64,000 nucleotides of DNA. It comes from Chitinophaga eiseniae (lineage in GTDB: Bacteria > Bacteroidota > Bacteroidia > Chitinophagales > Chitinophagaceae). The notes beneath the pieces are model-generated. The model had not been told where the DNA came from and searched no databases. It saw only the letters and a list, made by a program, of their open reading frames with translations. Positions 44,844 to 52,032 of this stretch are shown piece by piece; position 1 is the stretch's first letter; the number at the start of each line of letters is the position of its first letter. The stretch is taken from NCBI RefSeq assembly GCF_012641265.1, contig NZ_JABAHZ010000014.1:47687-111686 (forward strand). Reading direction: 5' to 3'. The position numbers and the translations under genes were made by a program.

Positions 44844-46772
44844 ATGGAGATAAAAACAAGGAAGAATGGCTTTTGCCTGCTGATTTTTGTGATGATCAGC
44901 AGTATAGCCGTGGGGCAACACGGCGGTAAGGAATACCATGTATCGGTGAATGGAAGTGATAACAGCGATGGCAGTTTGCAGCACCCTTTAAAAACAATCT
45001 CCGCAGCGGCTAATGTGGCTTTGCCGGGAGATGTGATCACGGTGCATGCGGGCGTATACCGCGAAAGGATCACGCCGCCAAGAGGAGGCGATTCCGATAC
45101 AAAACGTATCATATACCAGGCAGCAAAGGGGGAGAAGGTAGAAATAAAAGGATCAGAGATTGTGAAAGGCTGGAAGCGGCTGCAAAACGATACCTGGGAG
45201 ACGGTAGTTCCCAATACCTTTTTTGGTGACTTCAATCCGTTTAAGGAATTGATACATGGCGACTGGTTCTGGCCTAAGCCGAAAGACCGGCAATATCACC
45301 GTGGCGCCGTTTATCTCAATGGCAGCTGGCTGATGGAAGCAGCAAAACCGGAACAGGTAATGACTATAGCCAACGCAGGCGATCCGCTGTGGTGGGCAGA
45401 TGTTGATAGTACTAACACTACAATCCGGGCGCAATTTAAAGGTGTTGACCCCAATAGCGCATTGGTGGAAGTCAATGTACGGCCGGTGGTGTTTTATCCC
45501 GACAAGCCTTTTATCAATTTCATTACCGTGCGTGGTTTTGTGATGGAACAGGCAGCCACCAATTGGGCGCCGCCCACAGCAGAACAAATGGGTTTGATCG
45601 GCACACATTGGAGCAAGGGTTGGATCATAGAAAATAATACGGTTCAATACTCCAAATGTGTAGGCATTGCCCTGGGCAAGTATGGAGATACTTTTGACAA
45701 TAAAGATACGGAATCAGCAGAAGGCTATGTAGGTACGATTAAACGCGGGCTGGCTTTCGGATGGAACAAAGGTACAATCGGTAGTCATATAGTGCGTAAC
45801 AATACGGTAGCCTATTGTGAGCAAACAGGTATCGTAGGTAGTCTGGGATGCTCCTTCAGCGTAATTGAGCACAACACGATACATGATATTCATGTGCACA
45901 GGTTATTCGATGGTGCTGAGATGGCAGGCATCAAGTTTCATGGCGCCATTGATGTACAGATCATCAATAATCATATTTACAATACCAATATGGGTATCTG
46001 GCTCGACTGGATGGCACAGGGAGTGCAGCTGCAGCGCAACCTGATGCATGACAACGGGCTCGATATTTTCCTGGAAGTAAATCACGGGCCAATGTTGGTG
46101 AGCAACAATATCCTGCTCTCCACCACTTGTTTGTCGATGAATTCCGGTGGTGCTGCCTTTGTGCATAATATTTTGGGAGGCAAAATAGATGTGATCCATT
46201 ATGATTCCAGGATGACGCCTTTTATGCTGCCACATTCCACATTTGTGACAACACTGCACGATAACCCGGATGGCGATGTGCGCTTTATCAACAATTTGTT
46301 TATCGGCGGTGGCAATGCCAGTCAATACAGCAGTGCATTATTACCTGTCAGTTTTAAAGGAAACGTATACACGAAAGGAGCTACCGGTATCAATAATACT
46401 AAGTTGAAAAGGGGATATGGTGAAATGGACCAGCATGCGCAGGAGAAAATGCAGCGGTATAAGGACCAGGATGCAAAAGAGGAAAAAGCAGTGATTGACA
46501 CAGCTTTTGATGCGGCTGCACACCTGGTAAACCAGGGTACAGACGTTTTTCTCGAAATGAATGTTAATAAGAACTGGCTGAATATAGAAAGGGAGATGAT
46601 CACAACAGAAGGGCTGGGGAAAGCACTGATACCCGGCCTTTTCTTTGAAAACCCTGATGGATCGCCGGTAAAGATCAGTACAGACTATACTGGCAAGCAA
46701 AGAAAGGTACATCCTTCTCCCGGACCTTTTGAAATGAGCGCTGGTGGCAAGCTTCGTCTCAAAGTATGGTAA
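44844..46772 (+). CDS. GH120 family beta-xylosidase
   Basis: This exported parallel beta-helix glycosidase is 642 aa. The signal peptide ends near AVGQ (residue 25). The body matches GH120 throughout, as I recall from XylC of Thermoanaerobacterium saccharolyticum: YHVSVNGSDNSDGS, DVITVHAGVYRERI, AATNWAPPTAEQMGLIG, WSKGWIIENNT and DVQIINNHIYN. The known catalytic pair of XylC is D382/E405; here D388 (GIWLDWMAQG) and E411 (DIFLEVNHGP) keep the same 23-residue spacing. It would release xylose or a similar sugar from xylo-oligosaccharides in the periplasm or at the surface. It has no operator box directly upstream and may have its own promoter in the 249-nt gap. Confidence 0.88.
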   Translation: MEIKTRKNGFCLLIFVMISSIAVGQHGGKEYHVSVNGSDNSDGSLQHPLKTISAAANVALPGDVITVHAGVYRERITPPRGGDSDTKRIIYQAAKGEKVEIKGSEIVKGWKRLQNDTWETVVPNTFFGDFNPFKELIHGDWFWPKPKDRQYHRGAVYLNGSWLMEAAKPEQVMTIANAGDPLWWADVDSTNTTIRAQFKGVDPNSALVEVNVRPVVFYPDKPFINFITVRGFVMEQAATNWAPPTAEQMGLIGTHWSKGWIIENNTVQYSKCVGIALGKYGDTFDNKDTESAEGYVGTIKRGLAFGWNKGTIGSHIVRNNTVAYCEQTGIVGSLGCSFSVIEHNTIHDIHVHRLFDGAEMAGIKFHGAIDVQIINNHIYNTNMGIWLDWMAQGVQLQRNLMHDNGLDIFLEVNHGPMLVSNNILLSTTCLSMNSGGAAFVHNILGGKIDVIHYDSRMTPFMLPHSTFVTTLHDNPDGDVRFINNLFIGGGNASQYSSALLPVSFKGNVYTKGATGINNTKLKRGYGEMDQHAQEKMQRYKDQDAKEEKAVIDTAFDAAAHLVNQGTDVFLEMNVNKNWLNIEREMITTEGLGKALIPGLFFENPDGSPVKISTDYTGKQRKVHPSPGPFEMSAGGKLRLKVW

Positions 46773-46789
46773 CGTTATTTGATACAAAA

Positions 46790-46817
46790 ATCCCTGTTGA
46801 TAGATATCAACAGGGAT
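46790..46817. terminator. Terminator after the GH120 gene
   Basis: A 13-bp perfect stem (46790-46802 with 46805-46817) centred on a 2-nt loop begins 17 nt after the GH120 stop. The sequence before it is A-rich, so it could also act leftward. Confidence 0.7.
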
Positions 46818-47345
46818 CAAATCTGAGTTGTCAGTACTGTATCTGGATAATGATACCCAATCATATCATCACATTAAAATAACTACTTTCTAAGTAATAA
46901 TAGGGTAGAAAATTGTCCTGATTTATTAATAAAGCGCATAACATTTTGCCGTCTGTTACATGAATCGTTTTTAAATTCGTTGACATATAATGATGCTGTA
47001 TCTTGCAGGGCCTCTTTTTAAAGAGGCCTTTTTATTTGGGTTATTTTAAAATCAATTGGCCCGATTTCGATGAATACGAAGGGTAATAAAGCATCTTCAT
47101 GAAAGAGGATAGAAAATAGCAGGTATTAAAATAAGGAAAATTTTACCCCATTTGTTCACACAGTTTTTAATAGTTTAAGGAAAGTTATATGCTGGGTAGT
47201 AGCGATGCCGAATTTTTTCGTCATTATAGTGAACGAGGCTGGTACGCAACATAGCTAACATGTAGACAGCGCCTTTCCCTCTTATTACTGTCAATTATTA
47301 GAGACGGACTCAGCTAAAGCAGGAGTCTTATTGTAGTCGTGAAAT
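46818..47345. other. Intergenic region with an orphan terminator
   Basis: These 528 bases hold no believable protein gene. The only clear structure is the strong hairpin-plus-T-run at 47009-47035, which has no gene directly before it. The stretch 46818-47008 could therefore encode a small RNA. Confidence 0.5.
47009..47035 (+). terminator. Orphan intrinsic terminator
   Basis: Stem GGCCTCTT / AAGAGGCC (47009-47016 with 47021-47028), a 4-nt loop and a following T-run make a typical intrinsic terminator. It is about 190 nt past the GH120 terminator and has no coding gene just upstream. Confidence 0.8.
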
Positions 47346-48101
47346 ATGGAAGAGAGCAAAATTCTGATCATCGGGAGCCATGAAATGAGGGCTGATATAT
47401 CTGTCTGCCTTTGTAAACGATTTATTAAACTGGAAGCCAGGAATGAGATTCAGGGTTGGCGCATGGCATTAAAAGAAGCGCCTGACCTGATTATTCTTGG
47501 GGCAGAGGTTTGTGGTATAGATGGAAATTTTTGCCGGTTGCTCAAAGCCGATCCCCGAACCCGGCACATACCGTTGATATTATTATCAGCTGTTTTATTA
47601 ACTGACACTGATGCCGACGTATCGTTATGCGAGCCATTGACTAACGAGAAGCTACAGTCATGCATTAATAATATTTTCCGGTTGCGGAAGACGTTTAGCT
47701 ATCACACCGAAGATAAGTCTATCGTAGATGCGCAGTCTTGTGCAGTTGGTAGCCCGGATTTTATGGCGCAGTTGATACAGGCAATAGAAGAAAATATGCA
47801 TTTGGCGCGTTTCAGTGTACCCGACTTATGCAGGGTAGTAGGTATCAGCAGATCGGCACTGTACAAGAAATTTAATATGCATGGAGGGATGACGGTGGGA
47901 GAGCTGATGAAATCACTTCGTTTAAAACGGGCGGCTCACCTGTTGAAAGGTAAACGCTTAAATGTATCCGAAGTGGCCTGGGAAGTAGGTTTTAACGACC
48001 GTAAGTATTTTAGCAGGGAGTTCAGGAAATTTTTTGGGCAATCGCCTACGGCGTATATGATTGCTAATAACATATTATTTAATCAGCCTCACCGTGCGTA
48101 G
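47346..48101 (+). CDS. Stand-alone degenerate receiver-domain AraC regulator
   Basis: This 251-aa protein has an N-terminal response-regulator receiver-like domain (about 1-120) and a C-terminal AraC domain (about 145-245, ending FNDRKYFSREFRKFFGQSPTAYM). The receiver lacks the key acidic residues: the usual DD pair near the first strand is G10-S11, and the phospho-acceptor Asp of the usual 'PDLIISD' motif is G52 (PDLIILGAEV). It therefore cannot be phosphorylated in the usual way. The AraC part is of the type found at the C-terminus of hybrid two-component sensors of polysaccharide loci, so it may be a detached output module. An orphan Hpt protein follows. Confidence 0.85.
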   Translation: MEESKILIIGSHEMRADISVCLCKRFIKLEARNEIQGWRMALKEAPDLIILGAEVCGIDGNFCRLLKADPRTRHIPLILLSAVLLTDTDADVSLCEPLTNEKLQSCINNIFRLRKTFSYHTEDKSIVDAQSCAVGSPDFMAQLIQAIEENMHLARFSVPDLCRVVGISRSALYKKFNMHGGMTVGELMKSLRLKRAAHLLKGKRLNVSEVAWEVGFNDRKYFSREFRKFFGQSPTAYMIANNILFNQPHRA

Positions 48102-48324
48102 CACAGCCCTTTGTAACCGGATGTTCATTTGTGAAGGCTGATGAGCGGATATTTCCAGGTTTTCTTTCATTAAAAAGCGACAAATAATAAAGCACAAGAC
48201 TTTGTCTACTTATAAATATCACAACGTAATACCGGCGGATCTCTATCCGCTGGCATTCTTGGCTTAATTTGTGAATAGAATGAAGAGTGCCTGGCTTTCA
48301 CTATTCGGTAACCGGGTGTAGTAA

Positions 48325-48705
48325 ATGAAACAAATGATAACGACGACAGGCAACGTAGCTAAACCGCTTGATATTAGTATTTTAATGAGGTATCTGGATA
48401 GCCCGGGTGAGCAGGATCCGTTGATTGTGGAAATGCTTGAGCTGTTCCTTGCTGAAGGTATAAAAGTATGGCAGCAGCTGACCGGAATAGACGCAGCGGA
48501 TGAGGGGGATTTATTGAAACATATTTGTCACCGTATGCAGGGGATAGCGCGGTATATCGGTTTGTTAACACTTGAGCGTGCCGCATTGTCGATCGAAAAT
48601 ACCGGAGGTAGCCCAGATTCACTTGCGCAGCTCGTCGCTGAGGTGGAGTATATGATCCAGGCTATCCGTTTGACGTTGGCGTTTATAACGTTGGAGAAAC
48701 ATTGA
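48325..48705 (+). CDS. Orphan Hpt (histidine phosphotransfer) domain protein
   Basis: This 126-aa all-helical protein has the Hpt phosphorylation motif: ICHRMQGIARYIGL with H69 followed by G73, where the usual lysine before the glycine is glutamine (Q72). It has no membrane segment. It would relay phosphate between a hybrid kinase and a receiver, but no kinase gene is in the window and the adjacent receiver protein lacks its acceptor. It follows the receiver-AraC gene by about 220 nt in the same direction, so the pair may once have served the same system. Confidence 0.75.
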   Translation: MKQMITTTGNVAKPLDISILMRYLDSPGEQDPLIVEMLELFLAEGIKVWQQLTGIDAADEGDLLKHICHRMQGIARYIGLLTLERAALSIENTGGSPDSLAQLVAEVEYMIQAIRLTLAFITLEKH

Positions 48706-48983
48706 AAGAACAGGAAGACGTGTAATAATCAGGATAATATTACCCCCTGATGTATACATACCTGTATTAATTTTGCGTAGGGATTATAACCGGATGTGTA
48801 TCAGATAATAACTTCCGGCGTATGAAGCTAACGTGTTTTTATATTCGCTATAATAGGTCTTGATCGGGAATAGGCATAAGGCTACGTATAGAATTCATAT
48901 TGTTTACTTAGGAATACCCGCAGATCTTCTATCTGTGGGTTTTTTATTCATATCCTACAGTTGACTTAAATAGGGCTGCAGTG
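48706..48983. other. Intergenic region ending in a terminator
   Basis: These 278 bases after the Hpt gene hold no believable gene. The hairpin with T-run at 48916-48946 is well formed but 210 nt from the Hpt stop, leaving room for a small RNA or a long 3' end. Confidence 0.5.
48916..48946 (+). terminator. Intrinsic terminator
   Basis: Stem ACCCGCAGAT / ATCTGTGGGT (48916-48925 with 48931-48940; one G-T pair) with a 5-nt loop is followed by a run of T. It lies 210 nt after the Hpt gene. Confidence 0.8.
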
Positions 48984-49102
48984 ATACCTTTCTAACTATT
49001 ACCAGCACCAAAATGAAAATGAGATTATTTACGCTACGTAGTACATTTCTCTTTCTGTCATTGGCGCTTTTGCCAGAATGCAGGTGTTCAATTTTTTATT
49101 GA
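48984..49102 (+). pseudogene. Remnant of a SusC-type receptor gene (signal peptide only)
   Basis: The frame from ATG at 49019 reads MRLFTLRSTFLFLSLALL and then loses homology and stops at 49102. Sixteen of these first 18 residues match the SusC encoded at 24109 (MRLFTLRSTCLSLSLALL). The similarity also covers about 35 bases before the start codon (the CTATTACCA...CCAAAA... leader). The rest of the gene is gone. This is the trace of a susC paralog that was deleted, or of recombination between copies. An open frame across 49078-49338 in a different phase has no homology and is not a gene. Confidence 0.75.
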
Positions 49103-49394
49103 TAAGGATGCAGTATGCAGTATGCAAAACTGGTGTAATGCAGTTAAAGCGTGAAAGCCAGGAGTATAATGATCCTGGCCTTCCTTGCGAAATGACTACT
49201 TCTCTTTCAGCAGAAAATCAATCCTGTCAGTTATTAACAAAAAGAGCTGCAAATAAAACGGTTGTTTTTGATAAAATAGCATCGAAAATTAAAACAGCCA
49301 AAAAGACTAGCCGACCTAACAGGAACGGGTACTTTTAGTCCAGCTAGTTTTTTCGACTGTTTAAGCGTGCCTTTGGGTAGACAGAGATGGGGTG
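49103..49394. other. Non-coding stretch after the SusC remnant, with inverted repeat
   Basis: About 290 bases hold no supported gene. A 20-bp inverted repeat with three mismatches (49292-49311 with 49343-49362) flanks a 31-nt loop; it may be a weak terminator or a footprint of the deletion. Confidence 0.45.
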
Positions 49395-49829
49395 TTATTT
49401 CCCGCGTGTGTAGCTAAGTTCCACGTTGTTGCTATTTTTTAGCACAAGCGTAGAGTCGGTTAGCTGTTTGATGATGGTAGTGTCAATACCCGGGCCCGCC
49501 GACTTAACGCCTGTTGTATGATTCCACATGATCAGTGTATCACCTCTTAACTCCCATTTATCATACAATAGTGTGTGCATATTAATTGAGCGGGCGATTC
49601 CACCTGTATCTAATTGAAAACCCTGTTGGGCCGGCTCCTGACCTGGGATTGGCTGTACCCATTTCCCTACTAGTTTATTACCTGTTGCCGGTTGTTCTGT
49701 TGCTACAGCAGTCGCTGGACTTGTTGTTGCCGGATTCTCGTCTTGCTTGGTTGCATTGTTACATGCTGCCAGCGTAGCTGCAAATGTAATTGTTACAAGG
49801 ATTAACGTTTGTGTTTTCATATTTTTCAT
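49395..49829 (-). CDS. Lipocalin-like lipoprotein
   Basis: This 144-aa lipoprotein has a signal peptide with lipobox LAAC. A low-complexity T/A/P-rich linker leads to a small beta-sheet domain beginning NKLVGKWVQPIPG and ending LVLKNSNNVELSYTRGK, like the lipocalin-type DUFs common in Bacteroidota. It would sit in the envelope; the ligand is unknown. ATGs at 49829 and 49820 are both possible starts. It is a lone gene convergent with the susC remnant. Confidence 0.75.
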   Translation of the reverse strand: MKNMKTQTLILVTITFAATLAACNNATKQDENPATTSPATAVATEQPATGNKLVGKWVQPIPGQEPAQQGFQLDTGGIARSINMHTLLYDKWELRGDTLIMWNHTTGVKSAGPGIDTTIIKQLTDSTLVLKNSNNVELSYTRGK

Positions 49830-50124
49830 TTTAGATTTCGGTTAGGAACAATTTTTATTCCACCTTTTCCTGTCTTGCACAGAAAGTAGGTTTCCGGTAG
49901 CCAGGCGCGGTATCCTGAAGCTTGTGCAAGATGTTGGTAATATACTATTGCTCAATGTGAATTTATATCCAGTTAGAATGTTGTAATATGCAGATCTTTA
50001 GTATTGAATTCCACTATACAGGATATTTCCCATTTTTTAGGTGCATGTTTGAAGTCCGATGCAAATGGAGGAAGGAACGAGTCTTTTTATAATATATTTA
50101 ATATTGGAGGCAATTTAATATTAT

Positions 50125-50730
50125 ATGATCCATCCACTGGAAAATGAGAAGGAGATACTGAGAGAAGTAGCGGCAGGCAGCAGACTGGCTTATACTATAT
50201 TATACCGTCACTATTTTCTTCGGTTATATCGCTTTGTTGAATTCTTCTGCGAAAACCATACAGATGCTGAAGAAGTGGTTCAGGATTGTTTTTTGAAGAT
50301 TTGGGAGAGAAGGAGAACGGTGGAAAGTATTTACTCTTTTGAGCGCTATATTTTCCGGATGGCGAAGAATCGACTGTACGATATTATTAAACAGGAGGCA
50401 CGCCGACGCAAAACAGCTGCACATGCGTCACTAAATGTACATTTGGAAGATGAGTTGGTTGAAAAACAGGTGGTATTTAACCAGTACTACGAATTAAGTC
50501 AGCAAGCCATTGCTATGCTGACTCCCAGAAAACGTGAAATTTTCCTGATGAGTACGCAGCAGGGAATGTCGCTGGATGAAATAGCCGCAGCCACCGCTTT
50601 ATCCCGGGCAGCAGTAAAGAAGCACCTCTATGAATCCATACATTTCATTAAATCACATTTGAAATCCAACGCAGGCTGGTTTTTTATTTTGCTTTTAATG
50701 GGATTATTACTCCCTGAAAGTTTTTTTTAA
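50125..50730 (+). CDS. ECF RNA polymerase sigma factor (FecI-like)
   Basis: This 201-aa ECF sigma factor has region 2 (DAEEVVQDCFLKIWERRRTVESI) and region 4 (MLTPRKREIFLMSTQQGMSLDEIAAATALSRAAVKKHLYESIHFIK). It ends with a hydrophobic tail (AGWFFILLLMGLLLPESFF), a feature of many Bacteroidota ECF sigmas that may hold it near the membrane. It opens the third sigma / FecR / STN-SusC module. Confidence 0.9.
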   Translation: MIHPLENEKEILREVAAGSRLAYTILYRHYFLRLYRFVEFFCENHTDAEEVVQDCFLKIWERRRTVESIYSFERYIFRMAKNRLYDIIKQEARRRKTAAHASLNVHLEDELVEKQVVFNQYYELSQQAIAMLTPRKREIFLMSTQQGMSLDEIAAATALSRAAVKKHLYESIHFIKSHLKSNAGWFFILLLMGLLLPESFF

Positions 50731-50860
50731 AAGGCAGTATCCAATTTTTATTTCCAATGGTCTTATTATTGGACAGAGCTATTGGCACTGAATACGGTTG
50801 CCCTGAATATTCGAAATGGGAAGGCAATCATGATTATCCTTTAACGGTTTACTGGCAGGT

Positions 50861-52000
50861 ATGGAACAAGATGAACTAATTTTGCTGCTTCGGAAATATA
50901 AAGAAGGAAGGCTTTCTGCAGAGGAATGGGATACCCTTTGGGATTGGCTGGATCAGGGAAATACAGATGAGTTTCATTTAGCCCTGGATGCGATGGGGCA
51001 TAATAATACAGATACGCTTCCTGATCTGGATAGGTTTGCTGCCAGGCTTGAAGAAAAGCTGGATGAAATAGACCGGCCGTTTGTAAACAAATACAGGTGG
51101 CGTTTTTGGAGTGCAGCCGCGGCCGTACTGTTGCTGTTGTGTTCAGTTTTTTTTCTGCGGAGAGAGAAACATCCGCATACAATGCCGCCCGCTGTTGCGT
51201 TGAAAGAGAATAGGCCGGGCATTAACAAAACGGTGCTGCGGCTTCCTGGAGGGAAAGAGGTAGCCCTTGATGACACTGCCTCATTAATTGACCTCGGTAT
51301 TCGCAAAGACAATTCGCAATTATCTTATCTTCCAATGCAGGGAAATACCGCTCCATCTTACCATACATTGGTCACTCCAAGGGGAGGACAATGTAGTCTT
51401 GTGCTCTCCGATGGTACCAGAGTATGGTTGAACGCTGCTTCTTCATTGTACTACCCCACCAGTTTTTCAGGCAAGGATAGAGAGGTAATGTTAACAGGTG
51501 AAGCTTATTTTGAAGTATCACCGTTACCATCCCAACCATTCAGCGTTAGGGTGAATGACACGCGGGTAATTGTGTTGGGCACCAGTTTTAATATATCTGC
51601 TTACCCGGAAGATAATAAATTCCAGGCCACGCTTGTAAATGGCGCGGTTAAAGTATACACTCCATCTACCAATATAGTGTTGGCGCCGGGTGAACGGGCC
51701 AGTCTGCCTTCCGGGAGCACTACTTTCAGGGTAGAACGGGTAGATACCGATATGGTGACTGCATGGACAAAAGGTTTATTCCATTTTGACAATGCCGACA
51801 TAAAGACAATTACAACTGAAATAGCCAGGTGGTACGACATTGAAGTGGAATTCCGCGGAGAGATGCCGGTACGAAGGTTTGGGGGGGTACTTAGCAGGAA
51901 GGCCCCATTGGCTGCTATGTTAAAAGTGCTTGAGGATGCGGATGTGAAATGTGAAATGAAGGGAAGAAGGCTGCTGGTAAGCTCTTCTCATAATAAATAA
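50861..52000 (+). CDS. FecR-domain anti-sigma factor
   Basis: This 379-aa protein has an N-terminal sigma-binding part (MEQDELILLLRKYKEGRLSA), one transmembrane helix (FWSAAAAVLLLLCSVFFL, about residues 82-99) and a periplasmic FecR domain (HTLVTPRGGQCSLVLSDGTRVWLNAASSLYYP onward). The C-terminal EIARWYDIEVEFRGEMPVRRFGGVLSRK segment is close to that of the FecR at 32.2 kb. It would gate the preceding sigma factor in response to the SusC-like receptor encoded next. Confidence 0.9.
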   Translation: MEQDELILLLRKYKEGRLSAEEWDTLWDWLDQGNTDEFHLALDAMGHNNTDTLPDLDRFAARLEEKLDEIDRPFVNKYRWRFWSAAAAVLLLLCSVFFLRREKHPHTMPPAVALKENRPGINKTVLRLPGGKEVALDDTASLIDLGIRKDNSQLSYLPMQGNTAPSYHTLVTPRGGQCSLVLSDGTRVWLNAASSLYYPTSFSGKDREVMLTGEAYFEVSPLPSQPFSVRVNDTRVIVLGTSFNISAYPEDNKFQATLVNGAVKVYTPSTNIVLAPGERASLPSGSTTFRVERVDTDMVTAWTKGLFHFDNADIKTITTEIARWYDIEVEFRGEMPVRRFGGVLSRKAPLAAMLKVLEDADVKCEMKGRRLLVSSSHNK

Positions 52001-52032
52001 GTGAAATTGGGCCTGTAATCGCCCGTACATTA

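Noticed and set aside
49078..49338. 86-codon rightward open frame after the susC remnant
   Set aside because: Different phase from the remnant, no homology and low-complexity repeats such as GCAGTATGCAGTATGC; not a supported gene.
51301..51321. TTCGCAA repeats resembling the XylR-like box
   Set aside because: They lie inside the FecR coding sequence, and half-site spacing and GACA positions do not match the 21-bp architecture.
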